Source of the DNA: Microbispora triticiradicis
GTDB taxonomy: Bacteria; Actinomycetota; Actinomycetes; Streptosporangiales; Streptosporangiaceae
Assembly: GCA_003260025.2 (NCBI GenBank)
Contig: QFZU02000031.1
Span: forward strand, 159,594-223,593
DNA length: 64,000 nucleotides
Direction of reading: 5' to 3'
In this document: positions 43,570 to 52,689 of the stretch, piece after piece
Numbering within the stretch: the stretch's first letter is position 1
Layout of the letters: each line of letters starts with the position of its first letter
The notes under the pieces: generated by a model
Databases searched by the model: none
Told to the model about the DNA's origin: nothing
What the model saw: only the letters and a program-made list of their open reading frames with translations
Position numbers and translations under genes: made by a program

Positions 43570-43686
43570 CGCAGTTGCCGCTCCTTCTCCGTACCGGAGC
43601 CGCGCGGGGGGCCGGGCCCGCGGCGGACCACCGTGGCTCACGTCACGATGATCACACCTCGTGCCGGCGGTGCCGCACCCGGGCCG

Positions 43687-43720
43687 CGACCGGCTCGCCC
43701 CGGCCGGGGCGAGCCGGTCG
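43687..43720. terminator. 34-bp perfect palindrome downstream of the GH operon
   Basis: CGACCGGCTCGCCCC followed by GGCC and GGGGCGAGCCGGTCG, a perfect inverted repeat 39 bp after the stop of the multidomain glycoside hydrolase. It probably terminates the minus-strand arabinoside operon. Confidence 0.7.
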
Positions 43721-43759
43721 AGGGAGGGCCGGGCCCGCGACATCAGCCGGTCGGCCTCG

Positions 43760-46700
43760 TCAGACCCGCTTCCACGGGCCGTTCGGGTCGCCGGGCGCCT
43801 GGTTGCGGCTGTACCACTTCGCCTGGTAGACGACGCCCTGGTACTCCGCCCGGTCTCCGGTGAGGAAGATCCGTGACGGGGTCCACACGGGGGTGCCGTC
43901 CGCCGTGGACACGATCTGCTGCCAGGCCCCGTACGGGTTGCCGGGGATCTGGTTCCTGGAGTACCACGAGTTGAGCCAGACGGTGCCCTGGTAGGTCACC
44001 TGGTCACCGGTGTGGTAGATCGTGCTCGCGGCCCAGGCCGGCGGGTTGTCGATCACGATGGAGACGGTCTGCTCGGTGGTCAGCCCGTTCGTGCCGACCG
44101 CGTCGATCCTGAGCTGGTAGGTGCCGTTCGGATAGGCGGTGGTGTCGACGACGAGGTCGGGGTGGAGCCCGTCGTCGTGACTGCCGGGCGCCTTGGTGTT
44201 GTCGGTCAGCGCGACACCGTCGCGGACGAGCGCGATGGTGGTGTGGGCCACGTCGGACGCCTCGCCGCCGAGGTCGACGGTGAAGGTCGGCGTGCCGGAG
44301 ACGGAGGCGCCGTCCGTCACCGAGACGTGCTTGATCGTCAGGTAGGGAGCGAGGGTCCAGAAGTGGTCCGGGACGCTTGCGTCACTCGTCGCGGACGCGG
44401 GGCTGGCGACGAGGGTCGCGTTGCGTCCGTTGCCGGACGAGTCCGCGACGGCCGTTCCTCCGTTCTCGTCGAACGTGTAGCGCAGGACGTCGCCCGCGCC
44501 GGCCTGCCCGGCCGCGAGGGCGGCCACCTCGGACGCGGTCAGCGCGCGGCCGTAGACGTTGAAGTCGTCCACCGCGGCGGCCAGGTAGGGGTCCCCTCCG
44601 TACTGCGAGCGGCCGATCCAGTTCTGGGTGGTGGCGCCGAGGTTGGCGGGGCGCCTGGTGACGCCGGGGTTGGTGCCCACCACCTGGTCGTTGACGTAGA
44701 GGGTGCCGGTGGTGCCGGACACGGTGACCGTCACCAGCGACCAGGTGTTGAGCGGGAGCGTCGTGGTGGAGCTGATCTGCTGCTCTCCGCCGGCGCCACT
44801 CGTCGTGATGGCGAACCGGAGCCCGGTGTTCTTGTTGAGCGTCAGGAACATGTAGGCCGACGTGCCGGTGCCGAAGTCGAACACCCGCGACCATGTCGAG
44901 TTCTTGGCCGGGTTGACCCACGTGGAGACCGTGAAGTCGCCCGTGACGCCGCTCACCGCGCCCCGCGGCACGTTGACGTACTGGTTGGTCCCGGACAGCG
45001 CGACGGCCTTGCCGAGCTTGCCGGCCACCCGGGTGCCGCCGATGCCGGAGGACGTGACGGTGGTGTCGTTCCACTGCACGACCTGGGCGCCCGGGTCCTT
45101 GCTCATGCCGTCGACGGCGAGCACCAGACCCGTGCCGTAATTGACGAGCTGGTTGTGGCCCTTCCCGTCGGGGACGACCTGCCAGAGCTGGGTGTTGCCG
45201 CCGGTGTCGGTCTCCACGACGGCGGACGCGCCGTTGCCGGACGAGGCGTCCTTCACTCCGAGCACCAGGCCGCCGGCCGCGTTGACCACCTTGTACAGGC
45301 CGGAGCCGCTGGAGACGAGCTTCCACCTCTGCGTGGCGCCGCCCGCGGCGGTGGCCTGGTTCACCAGGGTCCCGGCCGACGTCCCCGCATCGTGGGTGTC
45401 GAGCGCGAGCCCGCTGTTGAGGTTGGTGATCCGATACGTGTTCTCGAGGTCGGTCGCCGTGCCGGCGCCGCTGATCACCAGGTGGTAGGCGTCGGCGGAG
45501 CTCATCGCCACAGGCACGGTGATGGCCCCGTCGGTCACCTTGTAGACGGTGTCGGAGATGGTGATCGGGCCGGCGACGGGGTTGGTGCGCCCGTACGACG
45601 GGGTGTACTCGAGCGTGGCGTGGACCGTTCCGCCCAGGTCGAGCTTGTCCAGCCCGTCGACCTTGACGGCGGTGGCGCCGCTGCCGCCGCCGAAGACCAC
45701 GCTGACCTGCTTCTTGTCGGCGGGCACGGCGGCGGCGCCGTCGAGGCCGGTCGTGGCGTTGGGCGGGGTGGTGGTGACCATGTCCCCGCTCATGTCGGCG
45801 TACCACTTGTAGAGCCAGTAGGCGCCGTTCGGGCTTCCGCCGGTGCCGGTCAGCAGGTCGCCGAGCGCGCCGTAGCCGTTCCAGAACGCGAGCTCGGCGT
45901 CGTGGATGCCGTATCGCTCGAACTTCGCGATGTACCCCACCAGGGAGCCCGGGATGCCGACCTCGGAGGGCGCCGCGTACTCCTCGATGGAGATCGGGCG
46001 CGGGCTGATGCCGAGGTCCTTCATGATGGCGTTGACCTTGGCGAGGTCAGTCACGATCTTGCCCGAGTTGATCAGTTCGTGCCAGGCGAGGATGTCGGGG
46101 ACCGTGTCGGTCGCGACCGCGTTCCTGAGGAACTTCTCCATGTCGTTGATGTTGTCGGAGAAGCTCGGGCCCTGGATCGGCGTGGTCGGGTCGAGCGACC
46201 GCACCTGGCGGAAGGTCTTCGTCCAGAAGTCCTCGTAGGTGCCGTTGGACGCGAGCCAGGTGTTGTCCGACTCGTTCCACAGCTCCCACGCCGCCATGTT
46301 CGTCGCGCCGGAGGCCTGGACGGCCTTGACCTGCTGCTCGACAACCGTCGGCCACGTGTTCCAGCTGAACTGGTACGGCCAGCCCGCGTAGTAGTCGGAC
46401 AGGCGGTTCACGACCTTCGCGCCCGCTCTGGCCGCCTTGTCGGCGACCACCAGCACGTCGCCCTTCGCCTGCTGCCTGCCGCCCACGGCCATCTGGACGA
46501 ACGTGTTCGGCTTGATGGCCTTGACCAGGGCGTCGGAGGGCGTCGCGTCGTCGGCGAGGCCGTACAGGGACCCCGTCGCGACGTGGGTGACCGGGCGGAA
46601 GGGCTGGTCGGCCTTCACCACGAGCGTGGCCGCGGGGGCCGGGTCGGCCGACGCGGGCGAGGCGGGGAGGGCGGCCCCCGCGGCCGCGATGGTGAGCGCG

Positions 46701-46798
46701 GCCACCAGAACCGCTGCCTGGTGGGAAGTGCCCTGGCGCCGGTTCGGGCGAAGGCGCGGGGCCGATGCCCTTTCCGGGGGGGATGCCGCTCGAGACAT
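43760..46798 (-). CDS. secreted multidomain glycoside hydrolase (clan GH-A-like, RICIN, LamG, two CBM5/12)
   Basis: Exported enzyme of 1,012 residues. Signal peptide to about residue 51, then a TIM-barrel catalytic domain (about 55-340) with acid/base Glu in AAWELWNESDN and nucleophile Glu in ISIEEYAAP, as in GH39/GH5-type clan A enzymes. Next a beta-sandwich linked domain, a ricin-B lectin domain (about 450-580; RITNLNSGLALDTHDAG; QRWKLVSSGSG), a LamG/ConA-like domain (about 590-770; FTVSTWVNPAKNS), an Ig-like region, and two C-terminal chitin-binding type 3 repeats (SWYSRNQIPGNPYGAWQQI and its copy). ATG 46798. A LacI-type operator lies 91-108 bp upstream. Substrate is likely an arabinose-containing plant polymer, inferred from context. 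Confidence 0.82.
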   Translation of the reverse strand: MSRAASPPERASAPRLRPNRRQGTSHQAAVLVAALTIAAAGAALPASPASADPAPAATLVVKADQPFRPVTHVATGSLYGLADDATPSDALVKAIKPNTFVQMAVGGRQQAKGDVLVVADKAARAGAKVVNRLSDYYAGWPYQFSWNTWPTVVEQQVKAVQASGATNMAAWELWNESDNTWLASNGTYEDFWTKTFRQVRSLDPTTPIQGPSFSDNINDMEKFLRNAVATDTVPDILAWHELINSGKIVTDLAKVNAIMKDLGISPRPISIEEYAAPSEVGIPGSLVGYIAKFERYGIHDAELAFWNGYGALGDLLTGTGGSPNGAYWLYKWYADMSGDMVTTTPPNATTGLDGAAAVPADKKQVSVVFGGGSGATAVKVDGLDKLDLGGTVHATLEYTPSYGRTNPVAGPITISDTVYKVTDGAITVPVAMSSADAYHLVISGAGTATDLENTYRITNLNSGLALDTHDAGTSAGTLVNQATAAGGATQRWKLVSSGSGLYKVVNAAGGLVLGVKDASSGNGASAVVETDTGGNTQLWQVVPDGKGHNQLVNYGTGLVLAVDGMSKDPGAQVVQWNDTTVTSSGIGGTRVAGKLGKAVALSGTNQYVNVPRGAVSGVTGDFTVSTWVNPAKNSTWSRVFDFGTGTSAYMFLTLNKNTGLRFAITTSGAGGEQQISSTTTLPLNTWSLVTVTVSGTTGTLYVNDQVVGTNPGVTRRPANLGATTQNWIGRSQYGGDPYLAAAVDDFNVYGRALTASEVAALAAGQAGAGDVLRYTFDENGGTAVADSSGNGRNATLVASPASATSDASVPDHFWTLAPYLTIKHVSVTDGASVSGTPTFTVDLGGEASDVAHTTIALVRDGVALTDNTKAPGSHDDGLHPDLVVDTTAYPNGTYQLRIDAVGTNGLTTEQTVSIVIDNPPAWAASTIYHTGDQVTYQGTVWLNSWYSRNQIPGNPYGAWQQIVSTADGTPVWTPSRIFLTGDRAEYQGVVYQAKWYSRNQAPGDPNGPWKRV

Positions 46799-46888
46799 GC
46801 GTACTACTCCTTTGCGTTCGTGAACGAGGGGGTCGTTCACACTTGCGTTACGCGTCGTCTCGGAGGGGCAGGGCCGTATCAGCCGGAG

Positions 46889-46906
46889 GATGTTATCGCT
46901 AACATC
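46889..46906. promoter_or_regulatory. LacI-type operator upstream of the multidomain GH
   Basis: GATGTTATCGCTAACATC, an 18-bp inverted repeat with central CG and arms GATGTTA/TAACATC. This is a typical LacI/GalR operator shape, 91-108 bp before the GH start. It makes the GH separately controlled from the upstream permease genes. I found no equally good copy before GH127 or the LacI gene. Confidence 0.65.
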
Positions 46907-47025
46907 GTCACGCATGATGCGGCACGTCCTCTGAGAGGGCGCGTGGCTCCGGGGACCGTTCGGCCCGCGGGAAGCAGGGGAATCGTCGAGGATGGCTTGC
47001 GAGGTGGCCGGGCGGAGAGGACTCC

Positions 47026-47847
47026 TCAGTCCTTGACGGCGCCGGCGGTGACTCCCGCGGCGACGTAGCGCTGCGCGAGGACGAGGAGCACGGTGGCGGG
47101 GATCGAGGCGATCACGGCGGTGGCCATGATGGCGTTCCACTGCTGGTTGTTGTTGCCGATGTAGTGGTAGATGCCGAGCGTGATGGGCTGATGGTCGCCG
47201 CCCTGGTCGAGGGTGCTCGCGAAGACGAAGTCCGACCAGGCCCACAGGAACGCGAACAGCGAGACCGTGATGACCGCGTTGCGGCTGACCGGCAGCACGA
47301 TCGACCAGAACGTCCGCAGCGCCCCCGCGCCGTCCACCCGGGCGGCCTGCAACAGCTCCTCCGGGATCCCGGACATGAACGTCGTGAAGATCAGCACGGC
47401 GAACGGCACCGCCAGGGTGGAGTCGGCCAGGATCAGCCCCGGCACGGTGTTCAGGACCCCGGTGCTCAGGTAGATCGCGTAGAACCCCATCGCCATGATC
47501 ACTCCGGGGATCATCTGCGCGACGAGCAGCAGGAAGCTCAGCACGCCGCCGCCGCGCGGGCGCAGCCTGGCCAGCGAGAAGGCGGCCGGGGCGGAGATCA
47601 CCAGGGTCAGCGCCACCGTGCCGAGCCCCACCACGAGGCTGGTGGCGAGGTAGGGCCCCTGCTGCTCCAGCACGGCCCGGTAGCCCTCCAGCGTCCCGTT
47701 CACGGGGAACCAGTCCGGCGGCGACTTGCGCATGTCCTGGTCGCGGGTGAACGACACGTTGATCATCCAGTAGACCGGGAACAGCATGAGCGCGGTGAAC
47801 ACCACGCCCAGGCCGGTGTGCCACCAGGTGCGCCGGTTCGCCGTCAT
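47026..47847 (-). CDS. sugar ABC transporter permease (MalG-type)
   Basis: Integral membrane protein of 273 residues with six predicted helices, the first in GLGVVFTALMLFPVYWMINVSF, and the EAA loop as PEELLQAARVDGAGALRTFW. Partner of the permease that ends at 47844, whose stop it overlaps by 4 nt (ATGA). Imports the oligosaccharide or arabinose captured by the lipoprotein at 48986; the ATPase subunit is not encoded here and is probably a shared MsiK-type protein. Confidence 0.87.
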   Translation of the reverse strand: MTANRRTWWHTGLGVVFTALMLFPVYWMINVSFTRDQDMRKSPPDWFPVNGTLEGYRAVLEQQGPYLATSLVVGLGTVALTLVISAPAAFSLARLRPRGGGVLSFLLLVAQMIPGVIMAMGFYAIYLSTGVLNTVPGLILADSTLAVPFAVLIFTTFMSGIPEELLQAARVDGAGALRTFWSIVLPVSRNAVITVSLFAFLWAWSDFVFASTLDQGGDHQPITLGIYHYIGNNNQQWNAIMATAVIASIPATVLLVLAQRYVAAGVTAGAVKD

Positions 47848-48869
47848 GCCAGTGCCTGCCTTCGCTGTACGCGGATGTAGACGAGGCCGGAGACCAGCGC
47901 GATCACGATCAGCAGGTTGCCGACCGCCGCGCCGGGGCCGAAGGAGGGCAGCAGGTTGCCGAAGCCCAGCCGGTACGACCAGGTGGCGAGCGTCGTGGAC
48001 GCGTCGCTGGGCCCGCCCTTCGTCATGATCCAGATGATGTCGAACACCTTCAGCGTGTAGACCAGCCCGAGCAGCAGCGTGATCGCCGAGACCGGCCGCA
48101 GCAGCGGGAAGGTCACCCGCCAGAACCGCTGCCAGCCGCTCGCGCCGTCCAGGGCCGCCGCCTCGTGGATGTGGGACGGGATCGCCTGCAGGCCGCTGTA
48201 CAGCACCACGAGGTTGAACGGGATGCCGATCCAGATGTTGGCGATGGTCACCGACCACAGCGACCAGTCGGGTGAGGTCAGCCAGTTGACCGGTCCGATC
48301 CCGAACGCGTGCAGGACGGCGTTGACCACACCGGAGTCGCTGTTGAGCATCCACGACCAGGTCGAGGACGACACGATCAGCGGCAGCAGCCACGGCACCA
48401 GGAACAGCGCGCGCAACGTGGCCGACAGCCGGAAGTGCCGGGTGAAGAACACCGCCAGGGCGAGCCCGATGGTGAACTGGAAGGCCAGCGACACCAGGGT
48501 GAACACCACCGTGTGCCACAACGCCGGTCCGAAGGTGGCGTCGCCCACGGCCTTCGCGTAGTTCGCGAGCCCGGTGAACGGCGCGTCCCCCTGCACGAAC
48601 GACCGTACGGTGTAGTTACGCAGGCTCAGGTCGACGTTCCGGTACAGCGGATAGGCGTAGAACGCGAGCAGATAGATCACCACCGGCGCGAGGAACGCCC
48701 ACGCCGTCCACTGCCCGGCCGCACTCTTTCCTGGCGCGCTCTTTCCCGGTGCCCGCTGTCCCGGCCGCCGTACGATCCGGCGGAGGGCGCCCCCGGCCGC
48801 CCCGGCCGGTGCCGGTTCCCGCCCGTCGTCCGCCGTGGGCGCGGCCGGCGTCTGTGTCGCGTGTTTCAT
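47844..48869 (-). CDS. sugar ABC transporter permease (MalF-type)
   Basis: Protein of 341 residues with a Pro/Ala/Gly-rich cytosolic N-terminus, then six helices starting at AWAFLAPVVIYLLAFYAYPL. EAA loop: HIHEAAALDGASGWQRFWRVTFPLL. ATG 48869 after a GGAAAG ribosome site. The region between it and the binding-protein gene is 116 bp with no separate promoter evident. Confidence 0.87.
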   Translation of the reverse strand: MKHATQTPAAPTADDGREPAPAGAAGGALRRIVRRPGQRAPGKSAPGKSAAGQWTAWAFLAPVVIYLLAFYAYPLYRNVDLSLRNYTVRSFVQGDAPFTGLANYAKAVGDATFGPALWHTVVFTLVSLAFQFTIGLALAVFFTRHFRLSATLRALFLVPWLLPLIVSSSTWSWMLNSDSGVVNAVLHAFGIGPVNWLTSPDWSLWSVTIANIWIGIPFNLVVLYSGLQAIPSHIHEAAALDGASGWQRFWRVTFPLLRPVSAITLLLGLVYTLKVFDIIWIMTKGGPSDASTTLATWSYRLGFGNLLPSFGPGAAVGNLLIVIALVSGLVYIRVQRRQALA

Positions 48870-48985
48870 GCTTTCCTTCGTCTGACGTCCGCGGGACGGG
48901 GACGTGCGCGCGGGTTTGCTCCTGGGGCCCGCGCGCACCGTGCCTGCTCGATGCGCGCCTGCTGACTGCGTGCCTGAGTGCGTGC

Positions 48986-50272
48986 CTACTGGGTGGCGCT
49001 CGCCGCCGTGCCCTGCGCGGCCGTCAGCGCCTCCTGCGGCGGCTGCGATCCGCTCAGCGCGGCCTGCATCGCCTTCCACATGGGCTCGGAAATCTTGGGG
49101 TACTTCGTGCCGAGGTTGTCGCTGGTGCGGCCCTTGGCGGCCTTGACCGCCTCCACCCACACCTTGAGCTCCGGGTTCTGCTCGACCTGCTTGGCCTGCA
49201 CCGCCTCCGTCGGCGCGATGTACGAGAGCGTGGTCGTGGTGTTGAGGGAGTTGTCCGTGCTGGCCAGGCAGGTCACGAGCTTCTGCGTCGTCGCGTAACG
49301 GGCCGCGTCCTTCTGGGCGGGGATCGTGACGAACTCGCCGCCGGTCGGCGCGGGGGCGGTGCCGCCGTCCTTGGCGGGGATCGGGATGATGCCGTAGTCG
49401 AAGCCGGCCTTCTTGGCGTTGGCGAGCTGCCAGGTGCCGTTCTCGCCGAAGGCGAAGTCGCCGGTCGCGAACTCCTGCCAGCTCGTGGTCTGCGTGTTGT
49501 TGATGACGGAGTTGGGGGCGTACCCCTTCTTCACCCAGTCGGCCCACAGCGACAGCGCCGCCACGCCCTGGGGGGAGTCGAGCTTGGTGAGGTTCGCGCC
49601 GGAGCCCCAGAACCACGGCAGGAACTGGAAGCTGCCCTCCTCGGTGCCTATAGCCGAGAACGTGATGCCCTTCTTGCCGGCCGCCTTCACCTTCTCCAGC
49701 GCCGCCGTCAGCGACGCCCAGTCCTTGATGCCGTCGGCCTCCACCCCGGCCTTCTTCAGCACCTCCTTGTTGTAGTACAGCGCGAGGGTGTTGGCCCCGA
49801 TCGGGATGCCGTACGTCTTGCCGCCGATCTGGCCCGCCGCCAGCAGGTTCGGCGACACGGCCGAGGTGTCGATCTTCGTCTCGTCCGTCGAGGTCAGCAC
49901 CCCCGCCTCGGCCAGCGTCGAGACGACCGGGTTGTCCACGATGAGCACGTCGGGCGAGTTGCCCTGCTGCGCCGCGAGCAGCGCCTTGTTGGTCAGGTCG
50001 GTGGTGTCGTAGCCGGTCCGCTTGACGGTCACGCCGGCCTGGGTGCCGCACTGGGTGAGCAGCTTCACCCAGTCGGAGGAGTCGTCGAACTGCGGGTACG
50101 GGTCCCAGATCGTGTAGGTCCCGCCCCCGGCGGCCGCCTGGCTCGCGCCCGCCGAGGCGGTGTCTCCGTCACCGCCGCCGGACGACCCGGAGCACGCGGT
50201 CAGTCCGCCCGCGAGGGCGAGAGCCGCCAGGCCCAGGCCGGTGGCGCGCCGGCCCCTGTCGAGGCTTTCCAT
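48986..50272 (-). CDS. extracellular solute-binding lipoprotein (family 1, sugar)
   Basis: Lipoprotein of 428 residues: lipobox LTACSG after a short signal, then a Gly/Ser/Ala linker and a two-lobe binding fold (TYTIWDPYPQFDDSSDWVKL; GKTYGIPIGANTLALYYNKE; EFATGDFAFGENGTWQL). This is the CUT1 sugar-binding pattern. ATG 50272 with AGGAAG upstream. The nature of the sugar, probably an L-arabinofuranoside, is inferred from GH127 next door. Confidence 0.87.
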   Translation of the reverse strand: MESLDRGRRATGLGLAALALAGGLTACSGSSGGGDGDTASAGASQAAAGGGTYTIWDPYPQFDDSSDWVKLLTQCGTQAGVTVKRTGYDTTDLTNKALLAAQQGNSPDVLIVDNPVVSTLAEAGVLTSTDETKIDTSAVSPNLLAAGQIGGKTYGIPIGANTLALYYNKEVLKKAGVEADGIKDWASLTAALEKVKAAGKKGITFSAIGTEEGSFQFLPWFWGSGANLTKLDSPQGVAALSLWADWVKKGYAPNSVINNTQTTSWQEFATGDFAFGENGTWQLANAKKAGFDYGIIPIPAKDGGTAPAPTGGEFVTIPAQKDAARYATTQKLVTCLASTDNSLNTTTTLSYIAPTEAVQAKQVEQNPELKVWVEAVKAAKGRTSDNLGTKYPKISEPMWKAMQAALSGSQPPQEALTAAQGTAASATQ

Positions 50273-50460
50273 ATCGTTCTTCCTTTCGACGGCCGGCGTC
50301 CGGCCGATGTCATCTCTTCCACCGGCGCGGGTCCGCATTCTGCGCCTGAGGGGGGAGAGCAGGAGGTGAAGCGGAGCCACCCGCCCCGAGTCCGGCGAGG
50401 CGAGCCGCGGGCGGTTCCCATCGGCTGTCGCGGGCCGCGTGCCAGGCGCGGCCCGCGCGG

Positions 50461-52452
50461 TCATCCTGAGGCGGCGATCGGAATCCAGACCCGCATCGGG
50501 CCCTCGCTCCGGTTGCCCCACAGGAAGTACGGCACCGCCGTGAGCGTGAAGGGGGTGCCGCGGCGCCCCCGTCCGCTCGTGGCGGTGTAGAGCGCGTCGC
50601 CGGTGTCGGCGAGCGTGCCGCCGGCGGTGAGGACGACCGGGAACTCCGGCAGGTCCTCCCGGCGGTCCGCGACGGCCGGTGCCGCGGGGTCAAGCCGCAC
50701 GTCCTCCATGACCGCGCCGGGCGGCAGGTCGGCCTGCTCCAGGCAGTACACGAGCGGCCCGCGGGCCAGCGCCACGCAGCCGCGTACGGCGTCCACCCGT
50801 GGATGCGCGCTCACCTGCCGGACCGGCATCTCCAGATCGAGGACGACGGTCGTGCCCGGCGCCCAGGCCCGGGTGAGCCGTACGTAGCCGTCCCGGACGG
50901 GGGCTATCACCGGGCCGCCGTCGATGCGTACGGTGTGCGCTTCGCACCATTCCGGCACGCGCAGCGCGAGGGTCCAGGGGACGGCCGCGGCACCGTCCAG
51001 GGTCAGCTCGATGCGGCCCCGCCAGGGATACTCGGTGCGCATGTCCACCCGTACGGCGGAGCCCGCGACCTCGGTGTCCATGCTGCCCGAGGCGTACAGG
51101 TGGATCTGCAGGCCGTCCTCGTGGGCGGTGGCCAGGTAGCCGTGCAGGGAGGCCATCAGCCGGGCGATGTTGGGCGGGCAGCAGGCGCAGGTGTACCAGG
51201 GCAGTCGCCGGGCCGCCGACTCCTCTCCGGCGCCCGTGTGCCCCGTGCGCAGCTGCAGGGGGTTGGAGTAGAAGAAGTGCCTGCCGTCGTGGGACACGGC
51301 GACGGCGACCGCGTTGTACAGCGCCCGTTCCATCTCGTCGGCGTACCGCGCGCGGCCGGTCGCCAGCAGCAGCCGCCAGTTGAACTGGAAGCTCGCGATG
51401 GCCGCGCAGGTCTCGGCGTACGCCCGGTCCGGCGGCAGTTCGTACGGATCGCCGTACGCCTCGTCGCGGTGGCGCGACCCGTGCGCCCCGGTCACGTAGG
51501 TGCGCCGGCGCACGGCGTCCTCCCACAGTCGCTCGGCGGCGTCGAGCAGTGTGCGGTCGCCGGTCTCGACGCCGACGTCGACCATCCCGGCCAGGAGGTA
51601 GAGCTGGCGTACGGAGTGCCCGGCGACCTCCGCGGCCTCGCGTACGGGCACGTGGTCCTGGTAGTAGACGGGGCCGAACCGGCCGGGCCCGAGCAGTCCC
51701 CGTCCGCGCAGGTCGAGGAACCGGCGGGCCAGGTCCAGGTAGGGCCGGTGCCCGGTCAGCCGGTACAGCTCGGCCAGGGCGGTCTCGATCTCCGGGTGCC
51801 CGCAGACCTCGTCGGCGCCGCCCGGCCCGAAGCGCTCCACCAGCAGGTCGGCGAAACGGCGGGCGACGGTCACCAGGCCGGGACTCACGCCGGTCCTGGC
51901 GGCGGCTACGGCGGCCTGGATGAGATGGCCGGCGCAGTACAGCTCGTGGCTCCACTCCGGCTTGCGCCACCGGTCCTCGGGCGCGGCGACGGTGAAGTAG
52001 GAGTTGAGGTAGCCGTCCGGCTGCTGGGCGCGGGCCAGCAACGCGGCCGTGTCGTCCACGAACGACCGCAGCCCGGCGTCACCGGGTGAGCGCCCGAGCT
52101 CCCAGGCGGCGGCCTCCAGGGTCTTGTGGACGTCGGAGTCGGCGAACCACATGCCCGCGAACGCCTCATCCGCCTCCCCCGCGGCGGCGCGAAGGTTGCC
52201 GATGTTCCCGGCGCCGTGCAGGTTGTCCACGCAGTGCGGGAGCGTGACCGCGGCGTTGCGCCGCTGCCACCGCCCCAGCAGGCCGTCCGGATCGAGACGG
52301 ACCTGGTCCGGACCCAGCGGCCACAGCGCGGCGACCGCCCCGGGCCCCGGAGCGACCGGCCCCGCGGCGCCGTCGGGGACGGACGGGGCCGGCGCCTGGA
52401 TCGGGTGGACGCCGGGAGCGGCGGGTGTGTCTGACAGCTTCTGCTGAGTCAT
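50461..52452 (-). CDS. GH127 beta-L-arabinofuranosidase
   Basis: Cytosolic enzyme of 663 residues with no signal peptide. It has the GH127/DUF1680 pattern: MWFADSDVHKTLEAAAWELG, QQPDGYLNSYF, and the zinc-nucleophile set with Glu near 345 in YAETCAA and the cysteine cluster near 416-421 in WYTCACCPPNIAR, followed by the C-terminal beta domains. GH127 enzymes use a Cys nucleophile with a Zn-Cys3-Glu site. First gene of the operon with the sugar transporter and divergent from the LacI gene, so it probably acts on imported beta-L-arabinooligosaccharides. Confidence 0.88.
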   Translation of the reverse strand: MTQQKLSDTPAAPGVHPIQAPAPSVPDGAAGPVAPGPGAVAALWPLGPDQVRLDPDGLLGRWQRRNAAVTLPHCVDNLHGAGNIGNLRAAAGEADEAFAGMWFADSDVHKTLEAAAWELGRSPGDAGLRSFVDDTAALLARAQQPDGYLNSYFTVAAPEDRWRKPEWSHELYCAGHLIQAAVAAARTGVSPGLVTVARRFADLLVERFGPGGADEVCGHPEIETALAELYRLTGHRPYLDLARRFLDLRGRGLLGPGRFGPVYYQDHVPVREAAEVAGHSVRQLYLLAGMVDVGVETGDRTLLDAAERLWEDAVRRRTYVTGAHGSRHRDEAYGDPYELPPDRAYAETCAAIASFQFNWRLLLATGRARYADEMERALYNAVAVAVSHDGRHFFYSNPLQLRTGHTGAGEESAARRLPWYTCACCPPNIARLMASLHGYLATAHEDGLQIHLYASGSMDTEVAGSAVRVDMRTEYPWRGRIELTLDGAAAVPWTLALRVPEWCEAHTVRIDGGPVIAPVRDGYVRLTRAWAPGTTVVLDLEMPVRQVSAHPRVDAVRGCVALARGPLVYCLEQADLPPGAVMEDVRLDPAAPAVADRREDLPEFPVVLTAGGTLADTGDALYTATSGRGRRGTPFTLTAVPYFLWGNRSEGPMRVWIPIAASG

Positions 52453-52689
52453 GCCTCAATCTTTCGTGCGACAGGGACGTCCTTCACGCCGCCGAGGACC
52501 TGTCCTGGTTACGGCGAGGAACATGCAGCAGGAAAAAATTAGGAAAGAAGGAAAACGATTGCCGTCACGGTATCCAACCTGGATCCGGACCGTCAATAGC
52601 CTGTTTCCACGCTGTTACAGTGACCTTGCGGCCGATTGCGGGGCCTATAAAGTGAGGCCTAGGCAACCGGCAAGGAAAGTGGGGGAAAC

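Noticed and set aside
44012..47068. 1,018-codon plus-strand open frame opposite the large GH
   Set aside because: Shadow of the GH gene: no ribosome site, no recognisable domain, and the minus strand shows signal peptide and clear modules.
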